From Streptomyces violaceoruber (GTDB lineage Bacteria > Actinomycetota > Actinomycetes > Streptomycetales > Streptomycetaceae), in contig JODI01000018.1 of NCBI GenBank assembly GCA_000720805.1, forward strand, positions 1 to 64,000: 64,000 bases of DNA, in the 5' to 3' direction. Made by a program: the position numbers and the translations under genes. The notes beneath the pieces are model-generated. The model saw nothing but the letters and a program-made list of their open reading frames with translations, did no database searches and was not told the origin of the DNA. Below are positions 43,680 through 52,475 of the stretch, one piece after another. Positions within the stretch are counted from its first letter, which is position 1. Every line of letters begins with the position of its first letter.

Positions 43680-43737
43680 GACGGACACCACGCCCATCTC
43701 GCCATTCGGGACGAACATGTCCGCATGACGGACAAAG

Positions 43738-43752
43738 CTGGACTGTGTCCAG
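43738..43752. promoter_or_regulatory. CTGGAC-TGT-GTCCAG inverted repeat upstream of sulfur operon
   Basis: A perfect 6-bp-arm inverted repeat ends 22 bp before the leader-peptide ATG. TGACGGAC occurs twice nearby (43679 and 43726). It could bind a sulfur-responsive regulator, but none is encoded here. Confidence 0.45.
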
Positions 43753-43774
43753 ATCGCCATGACACGCTTCCGTC

Positions 43775-43858
43775 ATGTCTGGAACTGGTATTGCCTTGGT
43801 GAGTCGGCGGCACGTCGACCTCGGCCGCATGTCCAGCGCCATCTGTCCGGCGAGCTGA
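43775..43858 (+). CDS. Leader peptide of sulfate assimilation operon
   Basis: 27-codon frame with an ATG start, encoding MSGTGIALVSRRHVDLGR followed by nine residues ending ICPAS. Short RRHVDL-type leader peptides are conserved ahead of sulfur-assimilation genes in streptomycetes. A cysteine codon lies near the end. Translation of the peptide, or stalling at the cysteine codon, may regulate the operon; no attenuator hairpin is obvious between it and 43986. Confidence 0.7.
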   Translation: MSGTGIALVSRRHVDLGRMSSAICPAS

Positions 43859-43985
43859 GAGTCCCCGCCCCGCCCGACACATCCTCCTTTGAGTCTCATC
43901 CCGCGCAATGACGCGCATATCACCCATGCGCCCGTATGCGCAGGTCAGAGCCGCTGTCCCGCCTGTCCCGAAGGACGTATTCACC

Positions 43986-45683
43986 ATGGCCGCCACCCCG
44001 CAGAATCCTGCCGCCGCGACTCCCCGCCGCAAGGTGAGCCGTCACCGCGGTGAGGGTCAGTGGGCCGCGGGGCACTTCACCCCGCTCAACGGCAACGAGC
44101 AGTTCAAGAAGGACGACGACGGTCTCAATGTGCGGACACGCATTGAGACGATCTACTCGAAGCGCGGCTTCGACTCGATCGACCCCAACGACCTGCGCGG
44201 CCGGATGCGCTGGTGGGGCCTGTACACGCAGCGCAAGCCCGGGATCGACGGCGGCAAGACGGCGATCCTGGAGCCGGAGGAGCTGGACGACAAGTACTTC
44301 ATGCTGCGCGTCCGCATTGACGGGGGCCGGCTGACCACGCGGCAGCTGAAGGTCATCGGCGAGATCTCGCAGGAGTTCGCGCGCGGCAGCGCGGACATCA
44401 CCGACCGGCAGAACATCCAGCTGCACTGGATCCGCATCGAGGACGTGCCGGAGATCTGGAACCGCTTGGAGGCGGTCGGCCTGTCCACCACCGAGGCCTG
44501 CGGTGACACCCCGCGTGTCATCATCGGCTCCCCGGTCGCCGGTATCGCCGAGGACGAGATCATCGACGGCTCGTCGGCCGTCGATGAGATCCACCGCCGG
44601 TTCATCGGCAGCAAGGAATTCTCCAACCTGCCCCGCAAGTTCAAGACGGCGATCTCGGGATCCCCGCTCCTGGACGTCGCCCACGAGATCAACGACGTGG
44701 CGTTCGTCGGTGTCGAGCACCCCGAGCACGGCCCCGGCTTCGACCTGTGGGTCGGCGGCGGGCTGTCGACCAACCCGAAGATCGGCGTGCGGCTGGGCGC
44801 CTGGGTCCCGCTGGAGGAGGTGCCGGACGTCTGGGCGGGCGTGATCGGCATCTTCCGCGACTACGGCTACCGGCGCCTGCGTACCCGCGCCCGTCTGAAG
44901 TTCCTGGTCGCCGACTGGGGCCCGGAGAAGTTCCGCCAGGTGCTGCAGGACGAGTACCTCAAGCGCGAGCTGACCGACGGCCCCGCCCCCGCGCAGCCGG
45001 TGGAGCGCTGGCGCGACCACGTCGGCGTGCACCGGCAGAAGGACGGCCGGTTCTACGTCGGGTTCGCCCCGCGGGTCGGCCGTGTGGACGGCGCGACCCT
45101 GACGAAGATCGCCGAGCTCGCCGAGGCGCACGGCTCGGGCCGCGTCCGGACCACCGTCGAGCAGAAGATGATCGTCCTCGATGTCGAGGAGGCGCAGGTC
45201 GAGTCGCTGGTCGAGGCCCTGGAGTCGCTGGACCTGACCGCGAAGCCGTCCCCGTTCCGGCGCGGCACCATGGCCTGCACCGGCATCGAGTACTGCAAGC
45301 TCGCCATCGTCGAGACCAAGCAGCGCGGCTCCTCGCTGATCGACGAACTCGAGCGCCGGATCCCGGAGTTCGACGAGCCGATCACCATCAACATCAACGG
45401 CTGCCCGAACGCCTGCGCGCGTATCCAGGTGGCGGACATCGGTCTCAAGGGCCAGCTCGTGCTCAACGACCAGGGCGAGCAGGTCGAGGGCTATCAGGTG
45501 CACCTCGGCGGCGCGCTCGGCCTGGAGGCCGGGTTCGGCCGCAAGGTGCGCGGCCTGAAGGTGACCGCCGACGAGCTGCCCGACTACGTCGAGCGAGTGC
45601 TCAAGCGGTTCCAGGCCGAGCGTGAGGACGGCGAGCGGTTCGCCGCCTGGGCCGCGCGCGCCGACGAGGAGGCCCTGTCGTGA
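43986..45683 (+). CDS. sir: Ferredoxin-dependent assimilatory sulfite reductase
   Basis: 565-aa enzyme reducing sulfite to sulfide with six electrons. Two ferrite-reductase repeats are seen; the coupled siroheme/[4Fe-4S] centre uses Cys431 and Cys437 (ACTGIEYC), then Cys473 and Cys477 (NGCPNAC). FTPLNGNEQFKKDDDGLNVRTRIETIYSKRGFDSID is a family-typical N-terminus. The ATG 43986 is preceded by GAAGGACG; an upstream in-frame ATG at 43926 is less likely. It is followed by a coupled small zinc-ribbon gene (GTGA). Relatives include nitrite reductases, but the neighbours fix the role as sulfite reduction. Confidence 0.93.
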   Translation: MAATPQNPAAATPRRKVSRHRGEGQWAAGHFTPLNGNEQFKKDDDGLNVRTRIETIYSKRGFDSIDPNDLRGRMRWWGLYTQRKPGIDGGKTAILEPEELDDKYFMLRVRIDGGRLTTRQLKVIGEISQEFARGSADITDRQNIQLHWIRIEDVPEIWNRLEAVGLSTTEACGDTPRVIIGSPVAGIAEDEIIDGSSAVDEIHRRFIGSKEFSNLPRKFKTAISGSPLLDVAHEINDVAFVGVEHPEHGPGFDLWVGGGLSTNPKIGVRLGAWVPLEEVPDVWAGVIGIFRDYGYRRLRTRARLKFLVADWGPEKFRQVLQDEYLKRELTDGPAPAQPVERWRDHVGVHRQKDGRFYVGFAPRVGRVDGATLTKIAELAEAHGSGRVRTTVEQKMIVLDVEEAQVESLVEALESLDLTAKPSPFRRGTMACTGIEYCKLAIVETKQRGSSLIDELERRIPEFDEPITININGCPNACARIQVADIGLKGQLVLNDQGEQVEGYQVHLGGALGLEAGFGRKVRGLKVTADELPDYVERVLKRFQAEREDGERFAAWAARADEEALS

Positions 45684-45868
45684 GCGAGCGGGCCGCCCCT
45701 TTCTACTGCCCCTACTGCGGCGACGAGGACCTGCGTCCGAGCGAAGCCTCGGACGGCGGTCACGGCGCCTGGGAATGCGCGGCATGCAACCGCGCATTCC
45801 AGCTGAAGTTCCTCGGGCTGCTGGCCCGGGGTGTTCAGCGAGCCGACAACGGAGGGGACCGGATATGA
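45680..45868 (+). CDS. Small zinc-ribbon protein in sulfur operon
   Basis: 62-aa protein whose GTG overlaps the sulfite reductase stop, and whose stop overlaps the APS reductase start (GTGA and ATGA). CPYCGDEDL and ECAACNRAFQ supply two CxxC pairs about 25 residues apart, a classic zinc ribbon. Its tight coupling between two redox enzymes suggests a role in the pathway, perhaps in electron transfer or metal handling. No experimental function is known to me. Confidence 0.85.
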   Translation: MSERAAPFYCPYCGDEDLRPSEASDGGHGAWECAACNRAFQLKFLGLLARGVQRADNGGDRI

Positions 45869-46584
45869 CCACGGTTCAGCAAGAGCGCACCGCCGAGGAG
45901 CTGAAGGCGCTCGCCGAGCAGGCGGGCCGCGACCTGGAGGACGCCACCGCGCTGGAGATCCTCCAGTGGGCGGTCGACACCTTCGGGGACCGCTTCTGCG
46001 TGACCTCCTCGATGGAGGACGCGGTGGTGGCCCATCTGGCGTCCCGGGCGAGGAAGGGCGCGGCCCCGGTCGACGTGGTCTTCCTCGACACCGGCTACCA
46101 CTTCCCCGAGACCATCGGCACCCGCGACGCGGTCGAGGCCGTGATGGACGTCAACGTCATCACGCTCACGCCGAAGCAGACGGTCGCCGAGCAGGACGCC
46201 GAGTTCGGTCCCAAGCTGCACGACCGCGACCCCGACCTGTGCTGCAAGATGCGCAAGGTCCAGCCGCTGGAAGAGGGCCTGACGAACTACCTGGCCTGGG
46301 CGACCGGCCTGCGCCGCGACGAGTCCCCGACCCGGGCGAACACCCCGGTCGTCGGCTGGGACGAGAAGCGCCAGAAGGTCAAGATCTCCCCGATCGCCCG
46401 CTGGAGCCAGGACGACGTCGACGCGTACGTCGCCGAGCACGGCGTCCTCACCAACCCGCTGCTGATGGACGGCTACGGCTCCGTCGGCTGCGCCCCGTGC
46501 ACCCGCCGTCTGCTGGAGGGCGAGGACGCGCGGGCCGGCCGCTGGGCGGGCCGCTCCAAGACCGAGTGCGGGCTGCACGGATGA
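45865..46584 (+). CDS. cysH: Adenylyl-sulfate (APS) reductase
   Basis: 239-aa enzyme that reduces adenylylsulfate to sulfite with thioredoxin. Four cysteines (Cys126, Cys127, Cys209, Cys212) fit the [4Fe-4S] ligands of APS reductases, and Cys235 in ECGLH is the catalytic cysteine. These features separate it from cluster-free PAPS reductases. Substrate-loop motifs such as VTSSMEDAVVAH are present. The ATG overlaps the zinc-ribbon stop. APS is supplied by the cysD/cysN products. Confidence 0.94.
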   Translation: MTTVQQERTAEELKALAEQAGRDLEDATALEILQWAVDTFGDRFCVTSSMEDAVVAHLASRARKGAAPVDVVFLDTGYHFPETIGTRDAVEAVMDVNVITLTPKQTVAEQDAEFGPKLHDRDPDLCCKMRKVQPLEEGLTNYLAWATGLRRDESPTRANTPVVGWDEKRQKVKISPIARWSQDDVDAYVAEHGVLTNPLLMDGYGSVGCAPCTRRLLEGEDARAGRWAGRSKTECGLHG

Positions 46585-46628
46585 CCATCCCCCGGACTGA
46601 CCAGTCCCACCAGATTCAGGAGAACCAC

Positions 46629-47165
46629 GTGACGACCGGAGCCACCGTCTGGCTCACGGGTCTGCCGAGTGCCGGCAAGACCACCATCGCGTACGAGCTG
46701 GCCGGCCGGCTCCGCGCGGAGGGCCACCTCGTCGAGGTGCTCGACGGCGACGAGATCCGCGAGTTCATCTCGGCGGGCCTCGGCTTCAGCCGCGAGGACC
46801 GGCACACCAACGTGCAGCGCATCGGCTTCCTCGCCGAACTGCTCGCCCGCAACGGCGTCAAGACGCTGGTCCCGGTGATCGCGCCGTACGCCGACAGCCG
46901 GGAGGCGGTGCGCAAGCGCCACCAGGAGAGCGGGACGGCGTATATCGAGGTGCATGTGGCGACCCCGGTCGAGGTGTGCAGCGAGCGGGACGTCAAGGGG
47001 CTGTACGCCAAGCAGGCGGCGGGCGAACTGACCGGGCTCACCGGCGTCGACGACCCGTACGAGGAGCCCGAGACGCCCGACCTGCGCATCGAGTCGCAGC
47101 ACCAGACCGTCCAGGAGTCCGCGGCCGCGCTGCACGCGCTGCTCACCGAGAGGGGACTGGCATGA
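46629..47165 (+). CDS. cysC: Adenylylsulfate kinase
   Basis: 178-aa kinase converting APS to PAPS. The P-loop is GLPSAGKT (residues 11-18), then LDGDEIREFISAGLGFSREDRHTNVQRIG and the DPYEEP block. GTG 46629 has AGGAG 7 bp upstream and gives the usual N-terminus; ATG 46581, which overlaps the cysH stop, is an alternative. PAPS is needed for sulfation rather than for reduction by an APS reductase, so the kinase may serve other pathways. Confidence 0.9.
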   Translation: MTTGATVWLTGLPSAGKTTIAYELAGRLRAEGHLVEVLDGDEIREFISAGLGFSREDRHTNVQRIGFLAELLARNGVKTLVPVIAPYADSREAVRKRHQESGTAYIEVHVATPVEVCSERDVKGLYAKQAAGELTGLTGVDDPYEEPETPDLRIESQHQTVQESAAALHALLTERGLA

Positions 47166-48100
47166 CGACGACCGTAGCCACAGCCGACGAGGGCACGACG
47201 ACGCCGTACGCCCTCTCGCACCTGGACGCGCTGGAGTCCGAGGCCGTCCACATCTTCCGTGAGGTGGCGGGCGAGTTCGAGCGGCCGGTGATCCTGTTCT
47301 CCGGCGGCAAGGACTCCATCGTCATGCTGCATCTGGCGCTGAAGGCGTTCGCCCCCGCGGCGGTCCCGTTCTCGCTGCTGCACGTGGACACCGGGCACAA
47401 CTTCCCCGAGGTGCTGGAGTACCGGGACCGCACGGTCGACCGGCACGGGTTGCGGCTGCATGTCGCCTCCGTGCAGGACTACATCGACCGCGGAGTGCTC
47501 AAGGAGCGTCCGGACGGCACCCGCAACCCGCTGCAGACCCTGCCGCTGACCGAGAAGATCCAGGCCGAGAAGTTCGACGCCGTCTTCGGCGGCGGGCGCC
47601 GGGACGAGGAGAAGGCCCGCGCCAAGGAGCGGGTGTTCTCGCTGCGGGACGAGTTCTCCCAGTGGGACCCGCGCCGTCAGCGGCCCGAGCTGTGGAACCT
47701 GTACAACGGCCGGCACGCGCCCGGCGAGCACGTCCGCGTCTTCCCGCTGTCCAACTGGACCGAGCTGGACGTGTGGCAGTACATCGCCCGCGAGGGCATC
47801 GAACTGCCGCAGATCTACTTCGCCCACGAGCGCGAGGTGTTCGCACGCGCCGGGATGTGGCTGACCGCGGGTGAGTGGGGCGGGCCCAAGGACAGCGAGA
47901 GTGTCGAGAAGCGCCTGGTGCGCTACCGCACCGTCGGCGACATGTCCTGCACCGGCGCCGTCGACTCGGACGCGACCACGCTGGAAGCCGTGATCGCCGA
48001 GATCGCCGCCTCCCGGCTGACCGAGCGCGGCGCCACGCGTGCCGACGACAAGATGTCCGAGGCCGCGATGGAAGACCGCAAGCGCGAGGGGTACTTCTAA
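47162..48100 (+). CDS. cysD: Sulfate adenylyltransferase small subunit
   Basis: 312-aa ATP-sulfurylase subunit. The PP-loop SGGKDS (residues 47-52) lies in FERPVILFSGGKDSIVMLHLALKAF. RDEEKARAKERVFSLRDEF and the C-terminal RKREGYF are typical. Its ATG overlaps the cysC stop (ATGA). With CysN it adenylates sulfate to APS. Confidence 0.94.
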   Translation: MTTTVATADEGTTTPYALSHLDALESEAVHIFREVAGEFERPVILFSGGKDSIVMLHLALKAFAPAAVPFSLLHVDTGHNFPEVLEYRDRTVDRHGLRLHVASVQDYIDRGVLKERPDGTRNPLQTLPLTEKIQAEKFDAVFGGGRRDEEKARAKERVFSLRDEFSQWDPRRQRPELWNLYNGRHAPGEHVRVFPLSNWTELDVWQYIAREGIELPQIYFAHEREVFARAGMWLTAGEWGGPKDSESVEKRLVRYRTVGDMSCTGAVDSDATTLEAVIAEIAASRLTERGATRADDKMSEAAMEDRKREGYF

Positions 48101-48102
48101 CC

Positions 48103-49458
48103 ATGACCGCCACCACCGAACCCACCGAGCCGCTGTCGGTCGAGCAGCTGTCGGAGACCACCCTGCTGCGGTTCGCCACCGCAGGGTCCGTCGACGACGG
48201 CAAGTCCACCCTCGTCGGCCGGCTGCTGCACGACTCCAAGTCGATCCTCACCGACCAGCTGGAGGCCGTGGAACGCGCCTCGGCCGGCCGCGGCCAGGGC
48301 GCCCCGGACCTGGCGCTGCTGACGGACGGTCTGCGGGCCGAGCGGGAACAGGGCATCACGATCGACGTGGCGTACCGCTACTTCGCCACGCCCCGGCGCC
48401 GGTTCATCCTCGCCGACACGCCCGGCCATGTGCAGTACACCCGCAACATGGTGACGGGTGCCTCCACGGCCGAGCTGACGGTGATCCTGGTCGACGCCCG
48501 CAACGGCGTCGTCGAGCAGACCCGCCGGCACGCCGCGATCGCCGCGCTGCTGCGGGTGCCGCACGTGGTGCTCGCCGTCAACAAGATGGACCTCGTCGAG
48601 TACCAGGAGTCGGTGTTCGCCGCCATCGCCGAGGAGTTCACGGCGTACGCGACCGAACTGGGCGTCCCCGAGGTCACCGCGATCCCGATCTCGGCGCTCG
48701 CCGGTGACAACGTGGTGGAGCCGTCCGCGAACATGGACTGGTACGGCGGGCCGACGTTCCTGGAGCACCTGGAGTCCGTCCCGGTCGCCCACGACCTCAG
48801 CCACTGCCACGCCCGGCTGCCCGTGCAGTACGTGATCCGGCCGCAGACCGCCGAGCACCCCGACTACCGGGGCTACGCCGGCCAGATCGCCGCCGGTTCG
48901 TTCCGGGTCGGCGAGTCGGTCACCGTCCTGCCGTCCGGCCGGGCCACCCGGATCTCCGGCATCGACCTGCTCGGCGAGCCGGTGGACGTGGCCTGGACGA
49001 CCCAGTCGGTCACCCTCCTGCTGGAGGACGACATCGACATCTCGCGCGGCGACCTGATCGTGCCCAGCAAGGACGCGCCGCCGACCACCCAGGACATCGA
49101 GGCGACCGTCTGCCATGTCGCCGACGCGCCGCTGACCGTCGGCCACCGGGTGCTGCTCAAGCACGGCACCCGCACGGTGAAGGCGATCGTCAAGGACATC
49201 CCGTCCCGGCTCACGCTCGACGACCTGTCCCTGCACCCGCATCCGGGGCAGCTCGTCGCCAACGACATCGGCCGGGTGAAGATCCGCACCGCGGAGCCGC
49301 TGCCGGTCGACTCGTACGCCGACTCGCGGCGCACCGGCTCGTTCATCCTGATCGACCCGAACGACGGCACCACCCTCACCGCCGGCATGGTCGGCGAGTC
49401 GTTCGCCTCGCCGGAGCCGGTCAAGGACGAGTCCGACGACGACGGATGGGACTTCTGA
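48103..49458 (+). CDS. cysN: Sulfate adenylyltransferase large (GTPase) subunit
   Basis: 451-aa GTPase of the EF-Tu type. G1 is GSVDDGKST (residues 28-36), G3 is ADTPGH, and G4 is VNKMDL. The beta-barrel domains follow. Length shows no fused CysC, in agreement with the separate kinase gene. GTP hydrolysis drives the otherwise unfavourable adenylation of sulfate by CysD. Confidence 0.94.
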   Translation: MTATTEPTEPLSVEQLSETTLLRFATAGSVDDGKSTLVGRLLHDSKSILTDQLEAVERASAGRGQGAPDLALLTDGLRAEREQGITIDVAYRYFATPRRRFILADTPGHVQYTRNMVTGASTAELTVILVDARNGVVEQTRRHAAIAALLRVPHVVLAVNKMDLVEYQESVFAAIAEEFTAYATELGVPEVTAIPISALAGDNVVEPSANMDWYGGPTFLEHLESVPVAHDLSHCHARLPVQYVIRPQTAEHPDYRGYAGQIAAGSFRVGESVTVLPSGRATRISGIDLLGEPVDVAWTTQSVTLLLEDDIDISRGDLIVPSKDAPPTTQDIEATVCHVADAPLTVGHRVLLKHGTRTVKAIVKDIPSRLTLDDLSLHPHPGQLVANDIGRVKIRTAEPLPVDSYADSRRTGSFILIDPNDGTTLTAGMVGESFASPEPVKDESDDDGWDF

Positions 49459-49459
49459 C

Positions 49460-49564
49460 ATGAACTCCCCCGACATCTACTCCACGTTCGCGAAGGAGGG
49501 GGGCCGCGTCGGCAGCGGCGCCCTCGGCAGCGGGCAGGGCGGAGTCGCGCGATGTGTGCGTTGA
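49460..49564 (+). CDS. Possible 34-aa frame in cysN-ssuA gap
   Basis: An ATG two bases after the cysN stop opens a 34-codon frame (MNSPDIYSTFAKEGGRVG...). A second small frame, ATG 49552 to TGA 49641, overlaps it (MCALTYAHRLRAPSP...). Neither matches a family known to me. Placement before a sulfur-transport gene would suit a leader peptide, but conservation is untested. Confidence 0.3.
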   Translation: MNSPDIYSTFAKEGGRVGSGALGSGQGGVARCVR

Positions 49565-49680
49565 CGTACGCGCACCGCTTGCGCGCCCCGTCCCCCCACA
49601 GCCGTAGACGCAGACCTGCCGACCTCCCGGCCACGACCTGAAAGACCGTGACCGCCGGGCCTCCGAGAGGAACACCTCCC

Positions 49681-50784
49681 GTGCCTGCTACATCCGCTCT
49701 CCGCCGCGGCCTCGCGGTCATCGCCGCGCTCCCGCTGCTCACCCTCGCCGCCTGCGGCTACGGCTCCGACGCGAAGGACGACGGCACCGCCAAGGTCGCC
49801 GCCGGGGCCAAGAAGATCGACGGGCTCGACTCCGTCAAGATCGGCTACTTCGGCAACCTGACCCACGGCACCGCGCTCGTCGGGGTGGACAAGGGCTTCT
49901 TCCAGAAGGAGCTCGGGGCCACCAAGGCCTCGTACGCGACCTTCAACGCCGGCCCTTCCGAGATCGAGGCGCTCAACTCCAAGTCGATCGACATCGGCTG
50001 GATCGGCCCCTCCCCGTCGATCAACGGCTACGTCAAGTCGGGCGGCAAGAGCCTGAAGATCATCGGCGGTTCGGCCTCCGGCGGTGTGAAGCTGGTCGTC
50101 AATCCGGACAAGATCAAGTCCCTGAAGGACGTCAAGGGCAAGAAGATCGCCACCCCGCAGCTCGGCAACACGCAGGACGTGGCGTTCCTCAACTGGATCG
50201 CCGACCAGGGCTGGAAGGTCGACGCGCAGAGCGGCAAGGGTGACGTCACCGTCGTCCGCACCGACAACAAGATCACGCCGGACGCCTACAAGGCCGGTTC
50301 CATCGACGGCGCCTGGGTGCCGGAGCCGACCGCGTCGAAGCTGGTCGCCGAGGGCGGCAAGGTGCTGCTCGACGAGGCGTCGCTGTGGCCGGACAAGAAG
50401 TTCGTGATCACGAACATCATCGTGCGGCAGGACTTCCTCAAGGAGCACCCGAAGGCGGTCGAGGCCGTCCTGAAGGCCTCGGTGGAGGCCAACAAGTGGA
50501 TCAACGCCAATCCGGACGCGGCGAAGGCGGCGGCGAACAAGCAGCTTGAGGCGGACTCCGGCAAGGCGCTCAAGCCCGAGGTCCTGGACCCGGCCTGGAA
50601 GTCGATCCAGTTCACCAACGACCCGCTGGCCGCCACGCTCAACACGGAGGCTGAGCACGCGGTCAAGGCCGGTCTGCTGAAGAAGCCCGACCTGAACGGG
50701 ATCTACGACCTCACGATCCTCAACAAGGTCCTCAAGGCCGACGGCGAGTCCCCGGTCGACGCCGCCGGTCTCGGCACCAGCTGA
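49681..50784 (+). CDS. ssuA: Sulfonate-type ABC transporter substrate-binding lipoprotein
   Basis: 367-aa binding protein of the SsuA/NrtA/TauA class. GTG 49681 follows GAGAGGAACACC. The signal LRRGLAVIAALPLLTLAAC ends at Cys25. Mature blocks include KIGYFGNLTHGTALVGVDKGFF, IDIGWIGPSPSINGYVKSGGKSLKIIGG and DGAWVPEPTASKLVAEGG. The family handles aliphatic sulfonates, taurine, nitrate or similar anions. Placement in the sulfur operon favours a sulfur substrate. Confidence 0.85.
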   Translation: MPATSALRRGLAVIAALPLLTLAACGYGSDAKDDGTAKVAAGAKKIDGLDSVKIGYFGNLTHGTALVGVDKGFFQKELGATKASYATFNAGPSEIEALNSKSIDIGWIGPSPSINGYVKSGGKSLKIIGGSASGGVKLVVNPDKIKSLKDVKGKKIATPQLGNTQDVAFLNWIADQGWKVDAQSGKGDVTVVRTDNKITPDAYKAGSIDGAWVPEPTASKLVAEGGKVLLDEASLWPDKKFVITNIIVRQDFLKEHPKAVEAVLKASVEANKWINANPDAAKAAANKQLEADSGKALKPEVLDPAWKSIQFTNDPLAATLNTEAEHAVKAGLLKKPDLNGIYDLTILNKVLKADGESPVDAAGLGTS

Positions 50785-50819
50785 CCCGGTCCCCGAAGAG
50801 TTCCCAGGAGGTGACGACC

Positions 50820-51605
50820 ATGGCCACGACCACGACGCTCGCCAAGGCCGACGAGTCCGTCGAGTACGCCGCACGCCTCGACCACGTCTCGAAGTCCTTC
50901 GCGGGACCGGGTGGACAGCAGCTCGTCCTGGACGACATCAGCATCGATGTCGCGCCGGGAGAGTTCGTCACCCTCCTGGGGGCCTCGGGCTGCGGCAAGT
51001 CCACGCTGCTGAACCTGGTGGCGGGGCTGGACCAGCCGAGCACGGGCGCCATCACGACCGACGGCCGCCCGGCCCTGATGTTCCAGGAGCACGCCCTCTT
51101 CCCGTGGCTGACCGCGGGCAAGAACATCGAACTCGCCCTGAAGCTCAGGGGAGTTCCCAAGCCGGAGCGGCGCGACAAGGCCGAGGGGCTGCTCGAACTG
51201 GTCCGGTTGAAGGGCGCGTACGGCAAGCGCGTCCACGAACTGTCGGGCGGTATGCGCCAGCGCGTGGCACTGGCCCGCGCGCTGGGGCAGGAGAGCAATC
51301 TGCTGCTGATGGACGAGCCGTTCGCGGCCCTCGACGCCATCACGCGGGACGTGCTGCACGACGAGATCACCCGGATCTGGACGGAGACCGGGATCTCCGT
51401 CCTGTTCGTCACGCACAACGTGCGCGAGGCGGTACGGCTCGCGCAGCGCGTGATCCTGCTGTCCTCCCGCCCGGGCCGGATCGCGCGCGAGTGGACGGTC
51501 GACATCCCGCAGCCGCGTCGCATCGAGGACGCGCCCGTGGCCGAACTGGCCCGTGAGATCACCGAAGAACTGCGTGGGGAGATCCGCCGTCATGGCCAGC
51601 ACTGA
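50820..51605 (+). CDS. ssuB: Sulfonate-type ABC transporter ATPase
   Basis: 261-aa ATPase. Walker A is GASGCGKST, signature LSGGMRQRVALARAL, Walker B LLMDEPFAALD, with the H-loop FVTHN. AGGAGGTG lies before ATG 50820, preferred to GTG 50811. It couples to the permease below, whose start lies 14 bp inside this gene. Confidence 0.92.
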   Translation: MATTTTLAKADESVEYAARLDHVSKSFAGPGGQQLVLDDISIDVAPGEFVTLLGASGCGKSTLLNLVAGLDQPSTGAITTDGRPALMFQEHALFPWLTAGKNIELALKLRGVPKPERRDKAEGLLELVRLKGAYGKRVHELSGGMRQRVALARALGQESNLLLMDEPFAALDAITRDVLHDEITRIWTETGISVLFVTHNVREAVRLAQRVILLSSRPGRIAREWTVDIPQPRRIEDAPVAELAREITEELRGEIRRHGQH

Positions 51606-52470
51606 CACGACACCGGCGCAGGACGCCGGGAGCGTAGAGGCGGGTCTCGACGCACTGGATACCCAGGCGACCGGCCGCCCGACCTTCCGGCAGACCCTCG
51701 TCAACAAGATCCTGCCGCCGGTCATCGCGCTCGCGGTGGTCCTGGCGGTCTGGGCGCTCCTCTACCCGGTCGTCGACGACCCGTCCAAGCTGCCGTCGCC
51801 GGCGGCCGTGGGCTCCACGTTCAAGGAGGCCTGGCTCCAGGGCGATCTGCTCGGCTACATCTGGACCAGCGTCTCGCGCGGTCTGCTGGGCTTCTTCTTC
51901 GCCCTGCTCATCGGCACCCCGCTGGGCCTGATCGTGGCCCGGGTGAAGTTCATCCGCGCGGCCATCGGCCCGATCCTGTCCGGCCTGCAGTCGCTGCCGT
52001 CGGTGGCGTGGGTGCCGCCGGCCGTGATCTGGCTGGGTCTGAACAACTCCATGATGTACGCCGTGATCCTGCTCGGCGCGGTCCCCTCCATCGCCAACGG
52101 CCTGGTGTCCGGCGTCGACCAGGTGCCACCGCTGTTCCTGCGGGCCGGCCGCACGATGGGTGCGACGGGCATCAAGGGCATCTGGCACATCACGCTGCCC
52201 GCCGCGCTGCCCGGCTATGTGGCGGGCCTCAAGCAGGGCTGGGCGTTCTCCTGGCGCTCTCTGATGGCCGCGGAGATCATCGCCCAGTTCCCCGACCTGG
52301 GCGTGGGTCTCGGCCAGTTGCTGGAGAACGGCCGCACCAACAGCGACATGGCCATGGTGTTCGAGGCGATACTGCTCATCCTGTTCGTCGGCATCGCGAT
52401 CGACCTGCTGATCTTCAGCCCGCTGGAGCGGTGGGTGCTGCGCAGCCGCGGTCTGCTGGTGAAGAGCTGA
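51592..52470 (+). CDS. ssuC: Sulfonate-type ABC transporter permease
   Basis: 292-aa permease with six predicted helices and the conserved loop TMGATGIKGIWHITLPAALPGYVAGLKQGWAFSWRSLMAAE. ATG 51592 overlaps the ATPase gene by 14 bp. It forms the importer with SsuA and SsuB. The substrate is not certain. Confidence 0.9.
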   Translation: MASTDTTPAQDAGSVEAGLDALDTQATGRPTFRQTLVNKILPPVIALAVVLAVWALLYPVVDDPSKLPSPAAVGSTFKEAWLQGDLLGYIWTSVSRGLLGFFFALLIGTPLGLIVARVKFIRAAIGPILSGLQSLPSVAWVPPAVIWLGLNNSMMYAVILLGAVPSIANGLVSGVDQVPPLFLRAGRTMGATGIKGIWHITLPAALPGYVAGLKQGWAFSWRSLMAAEIIAQFPDLGVGLGQLLENGRTNSDMAMVFEAILLILFVGIAIDLLIFSPLERWVLRSRGLLVKS

Positions 52471-52475
52471 GTCCC

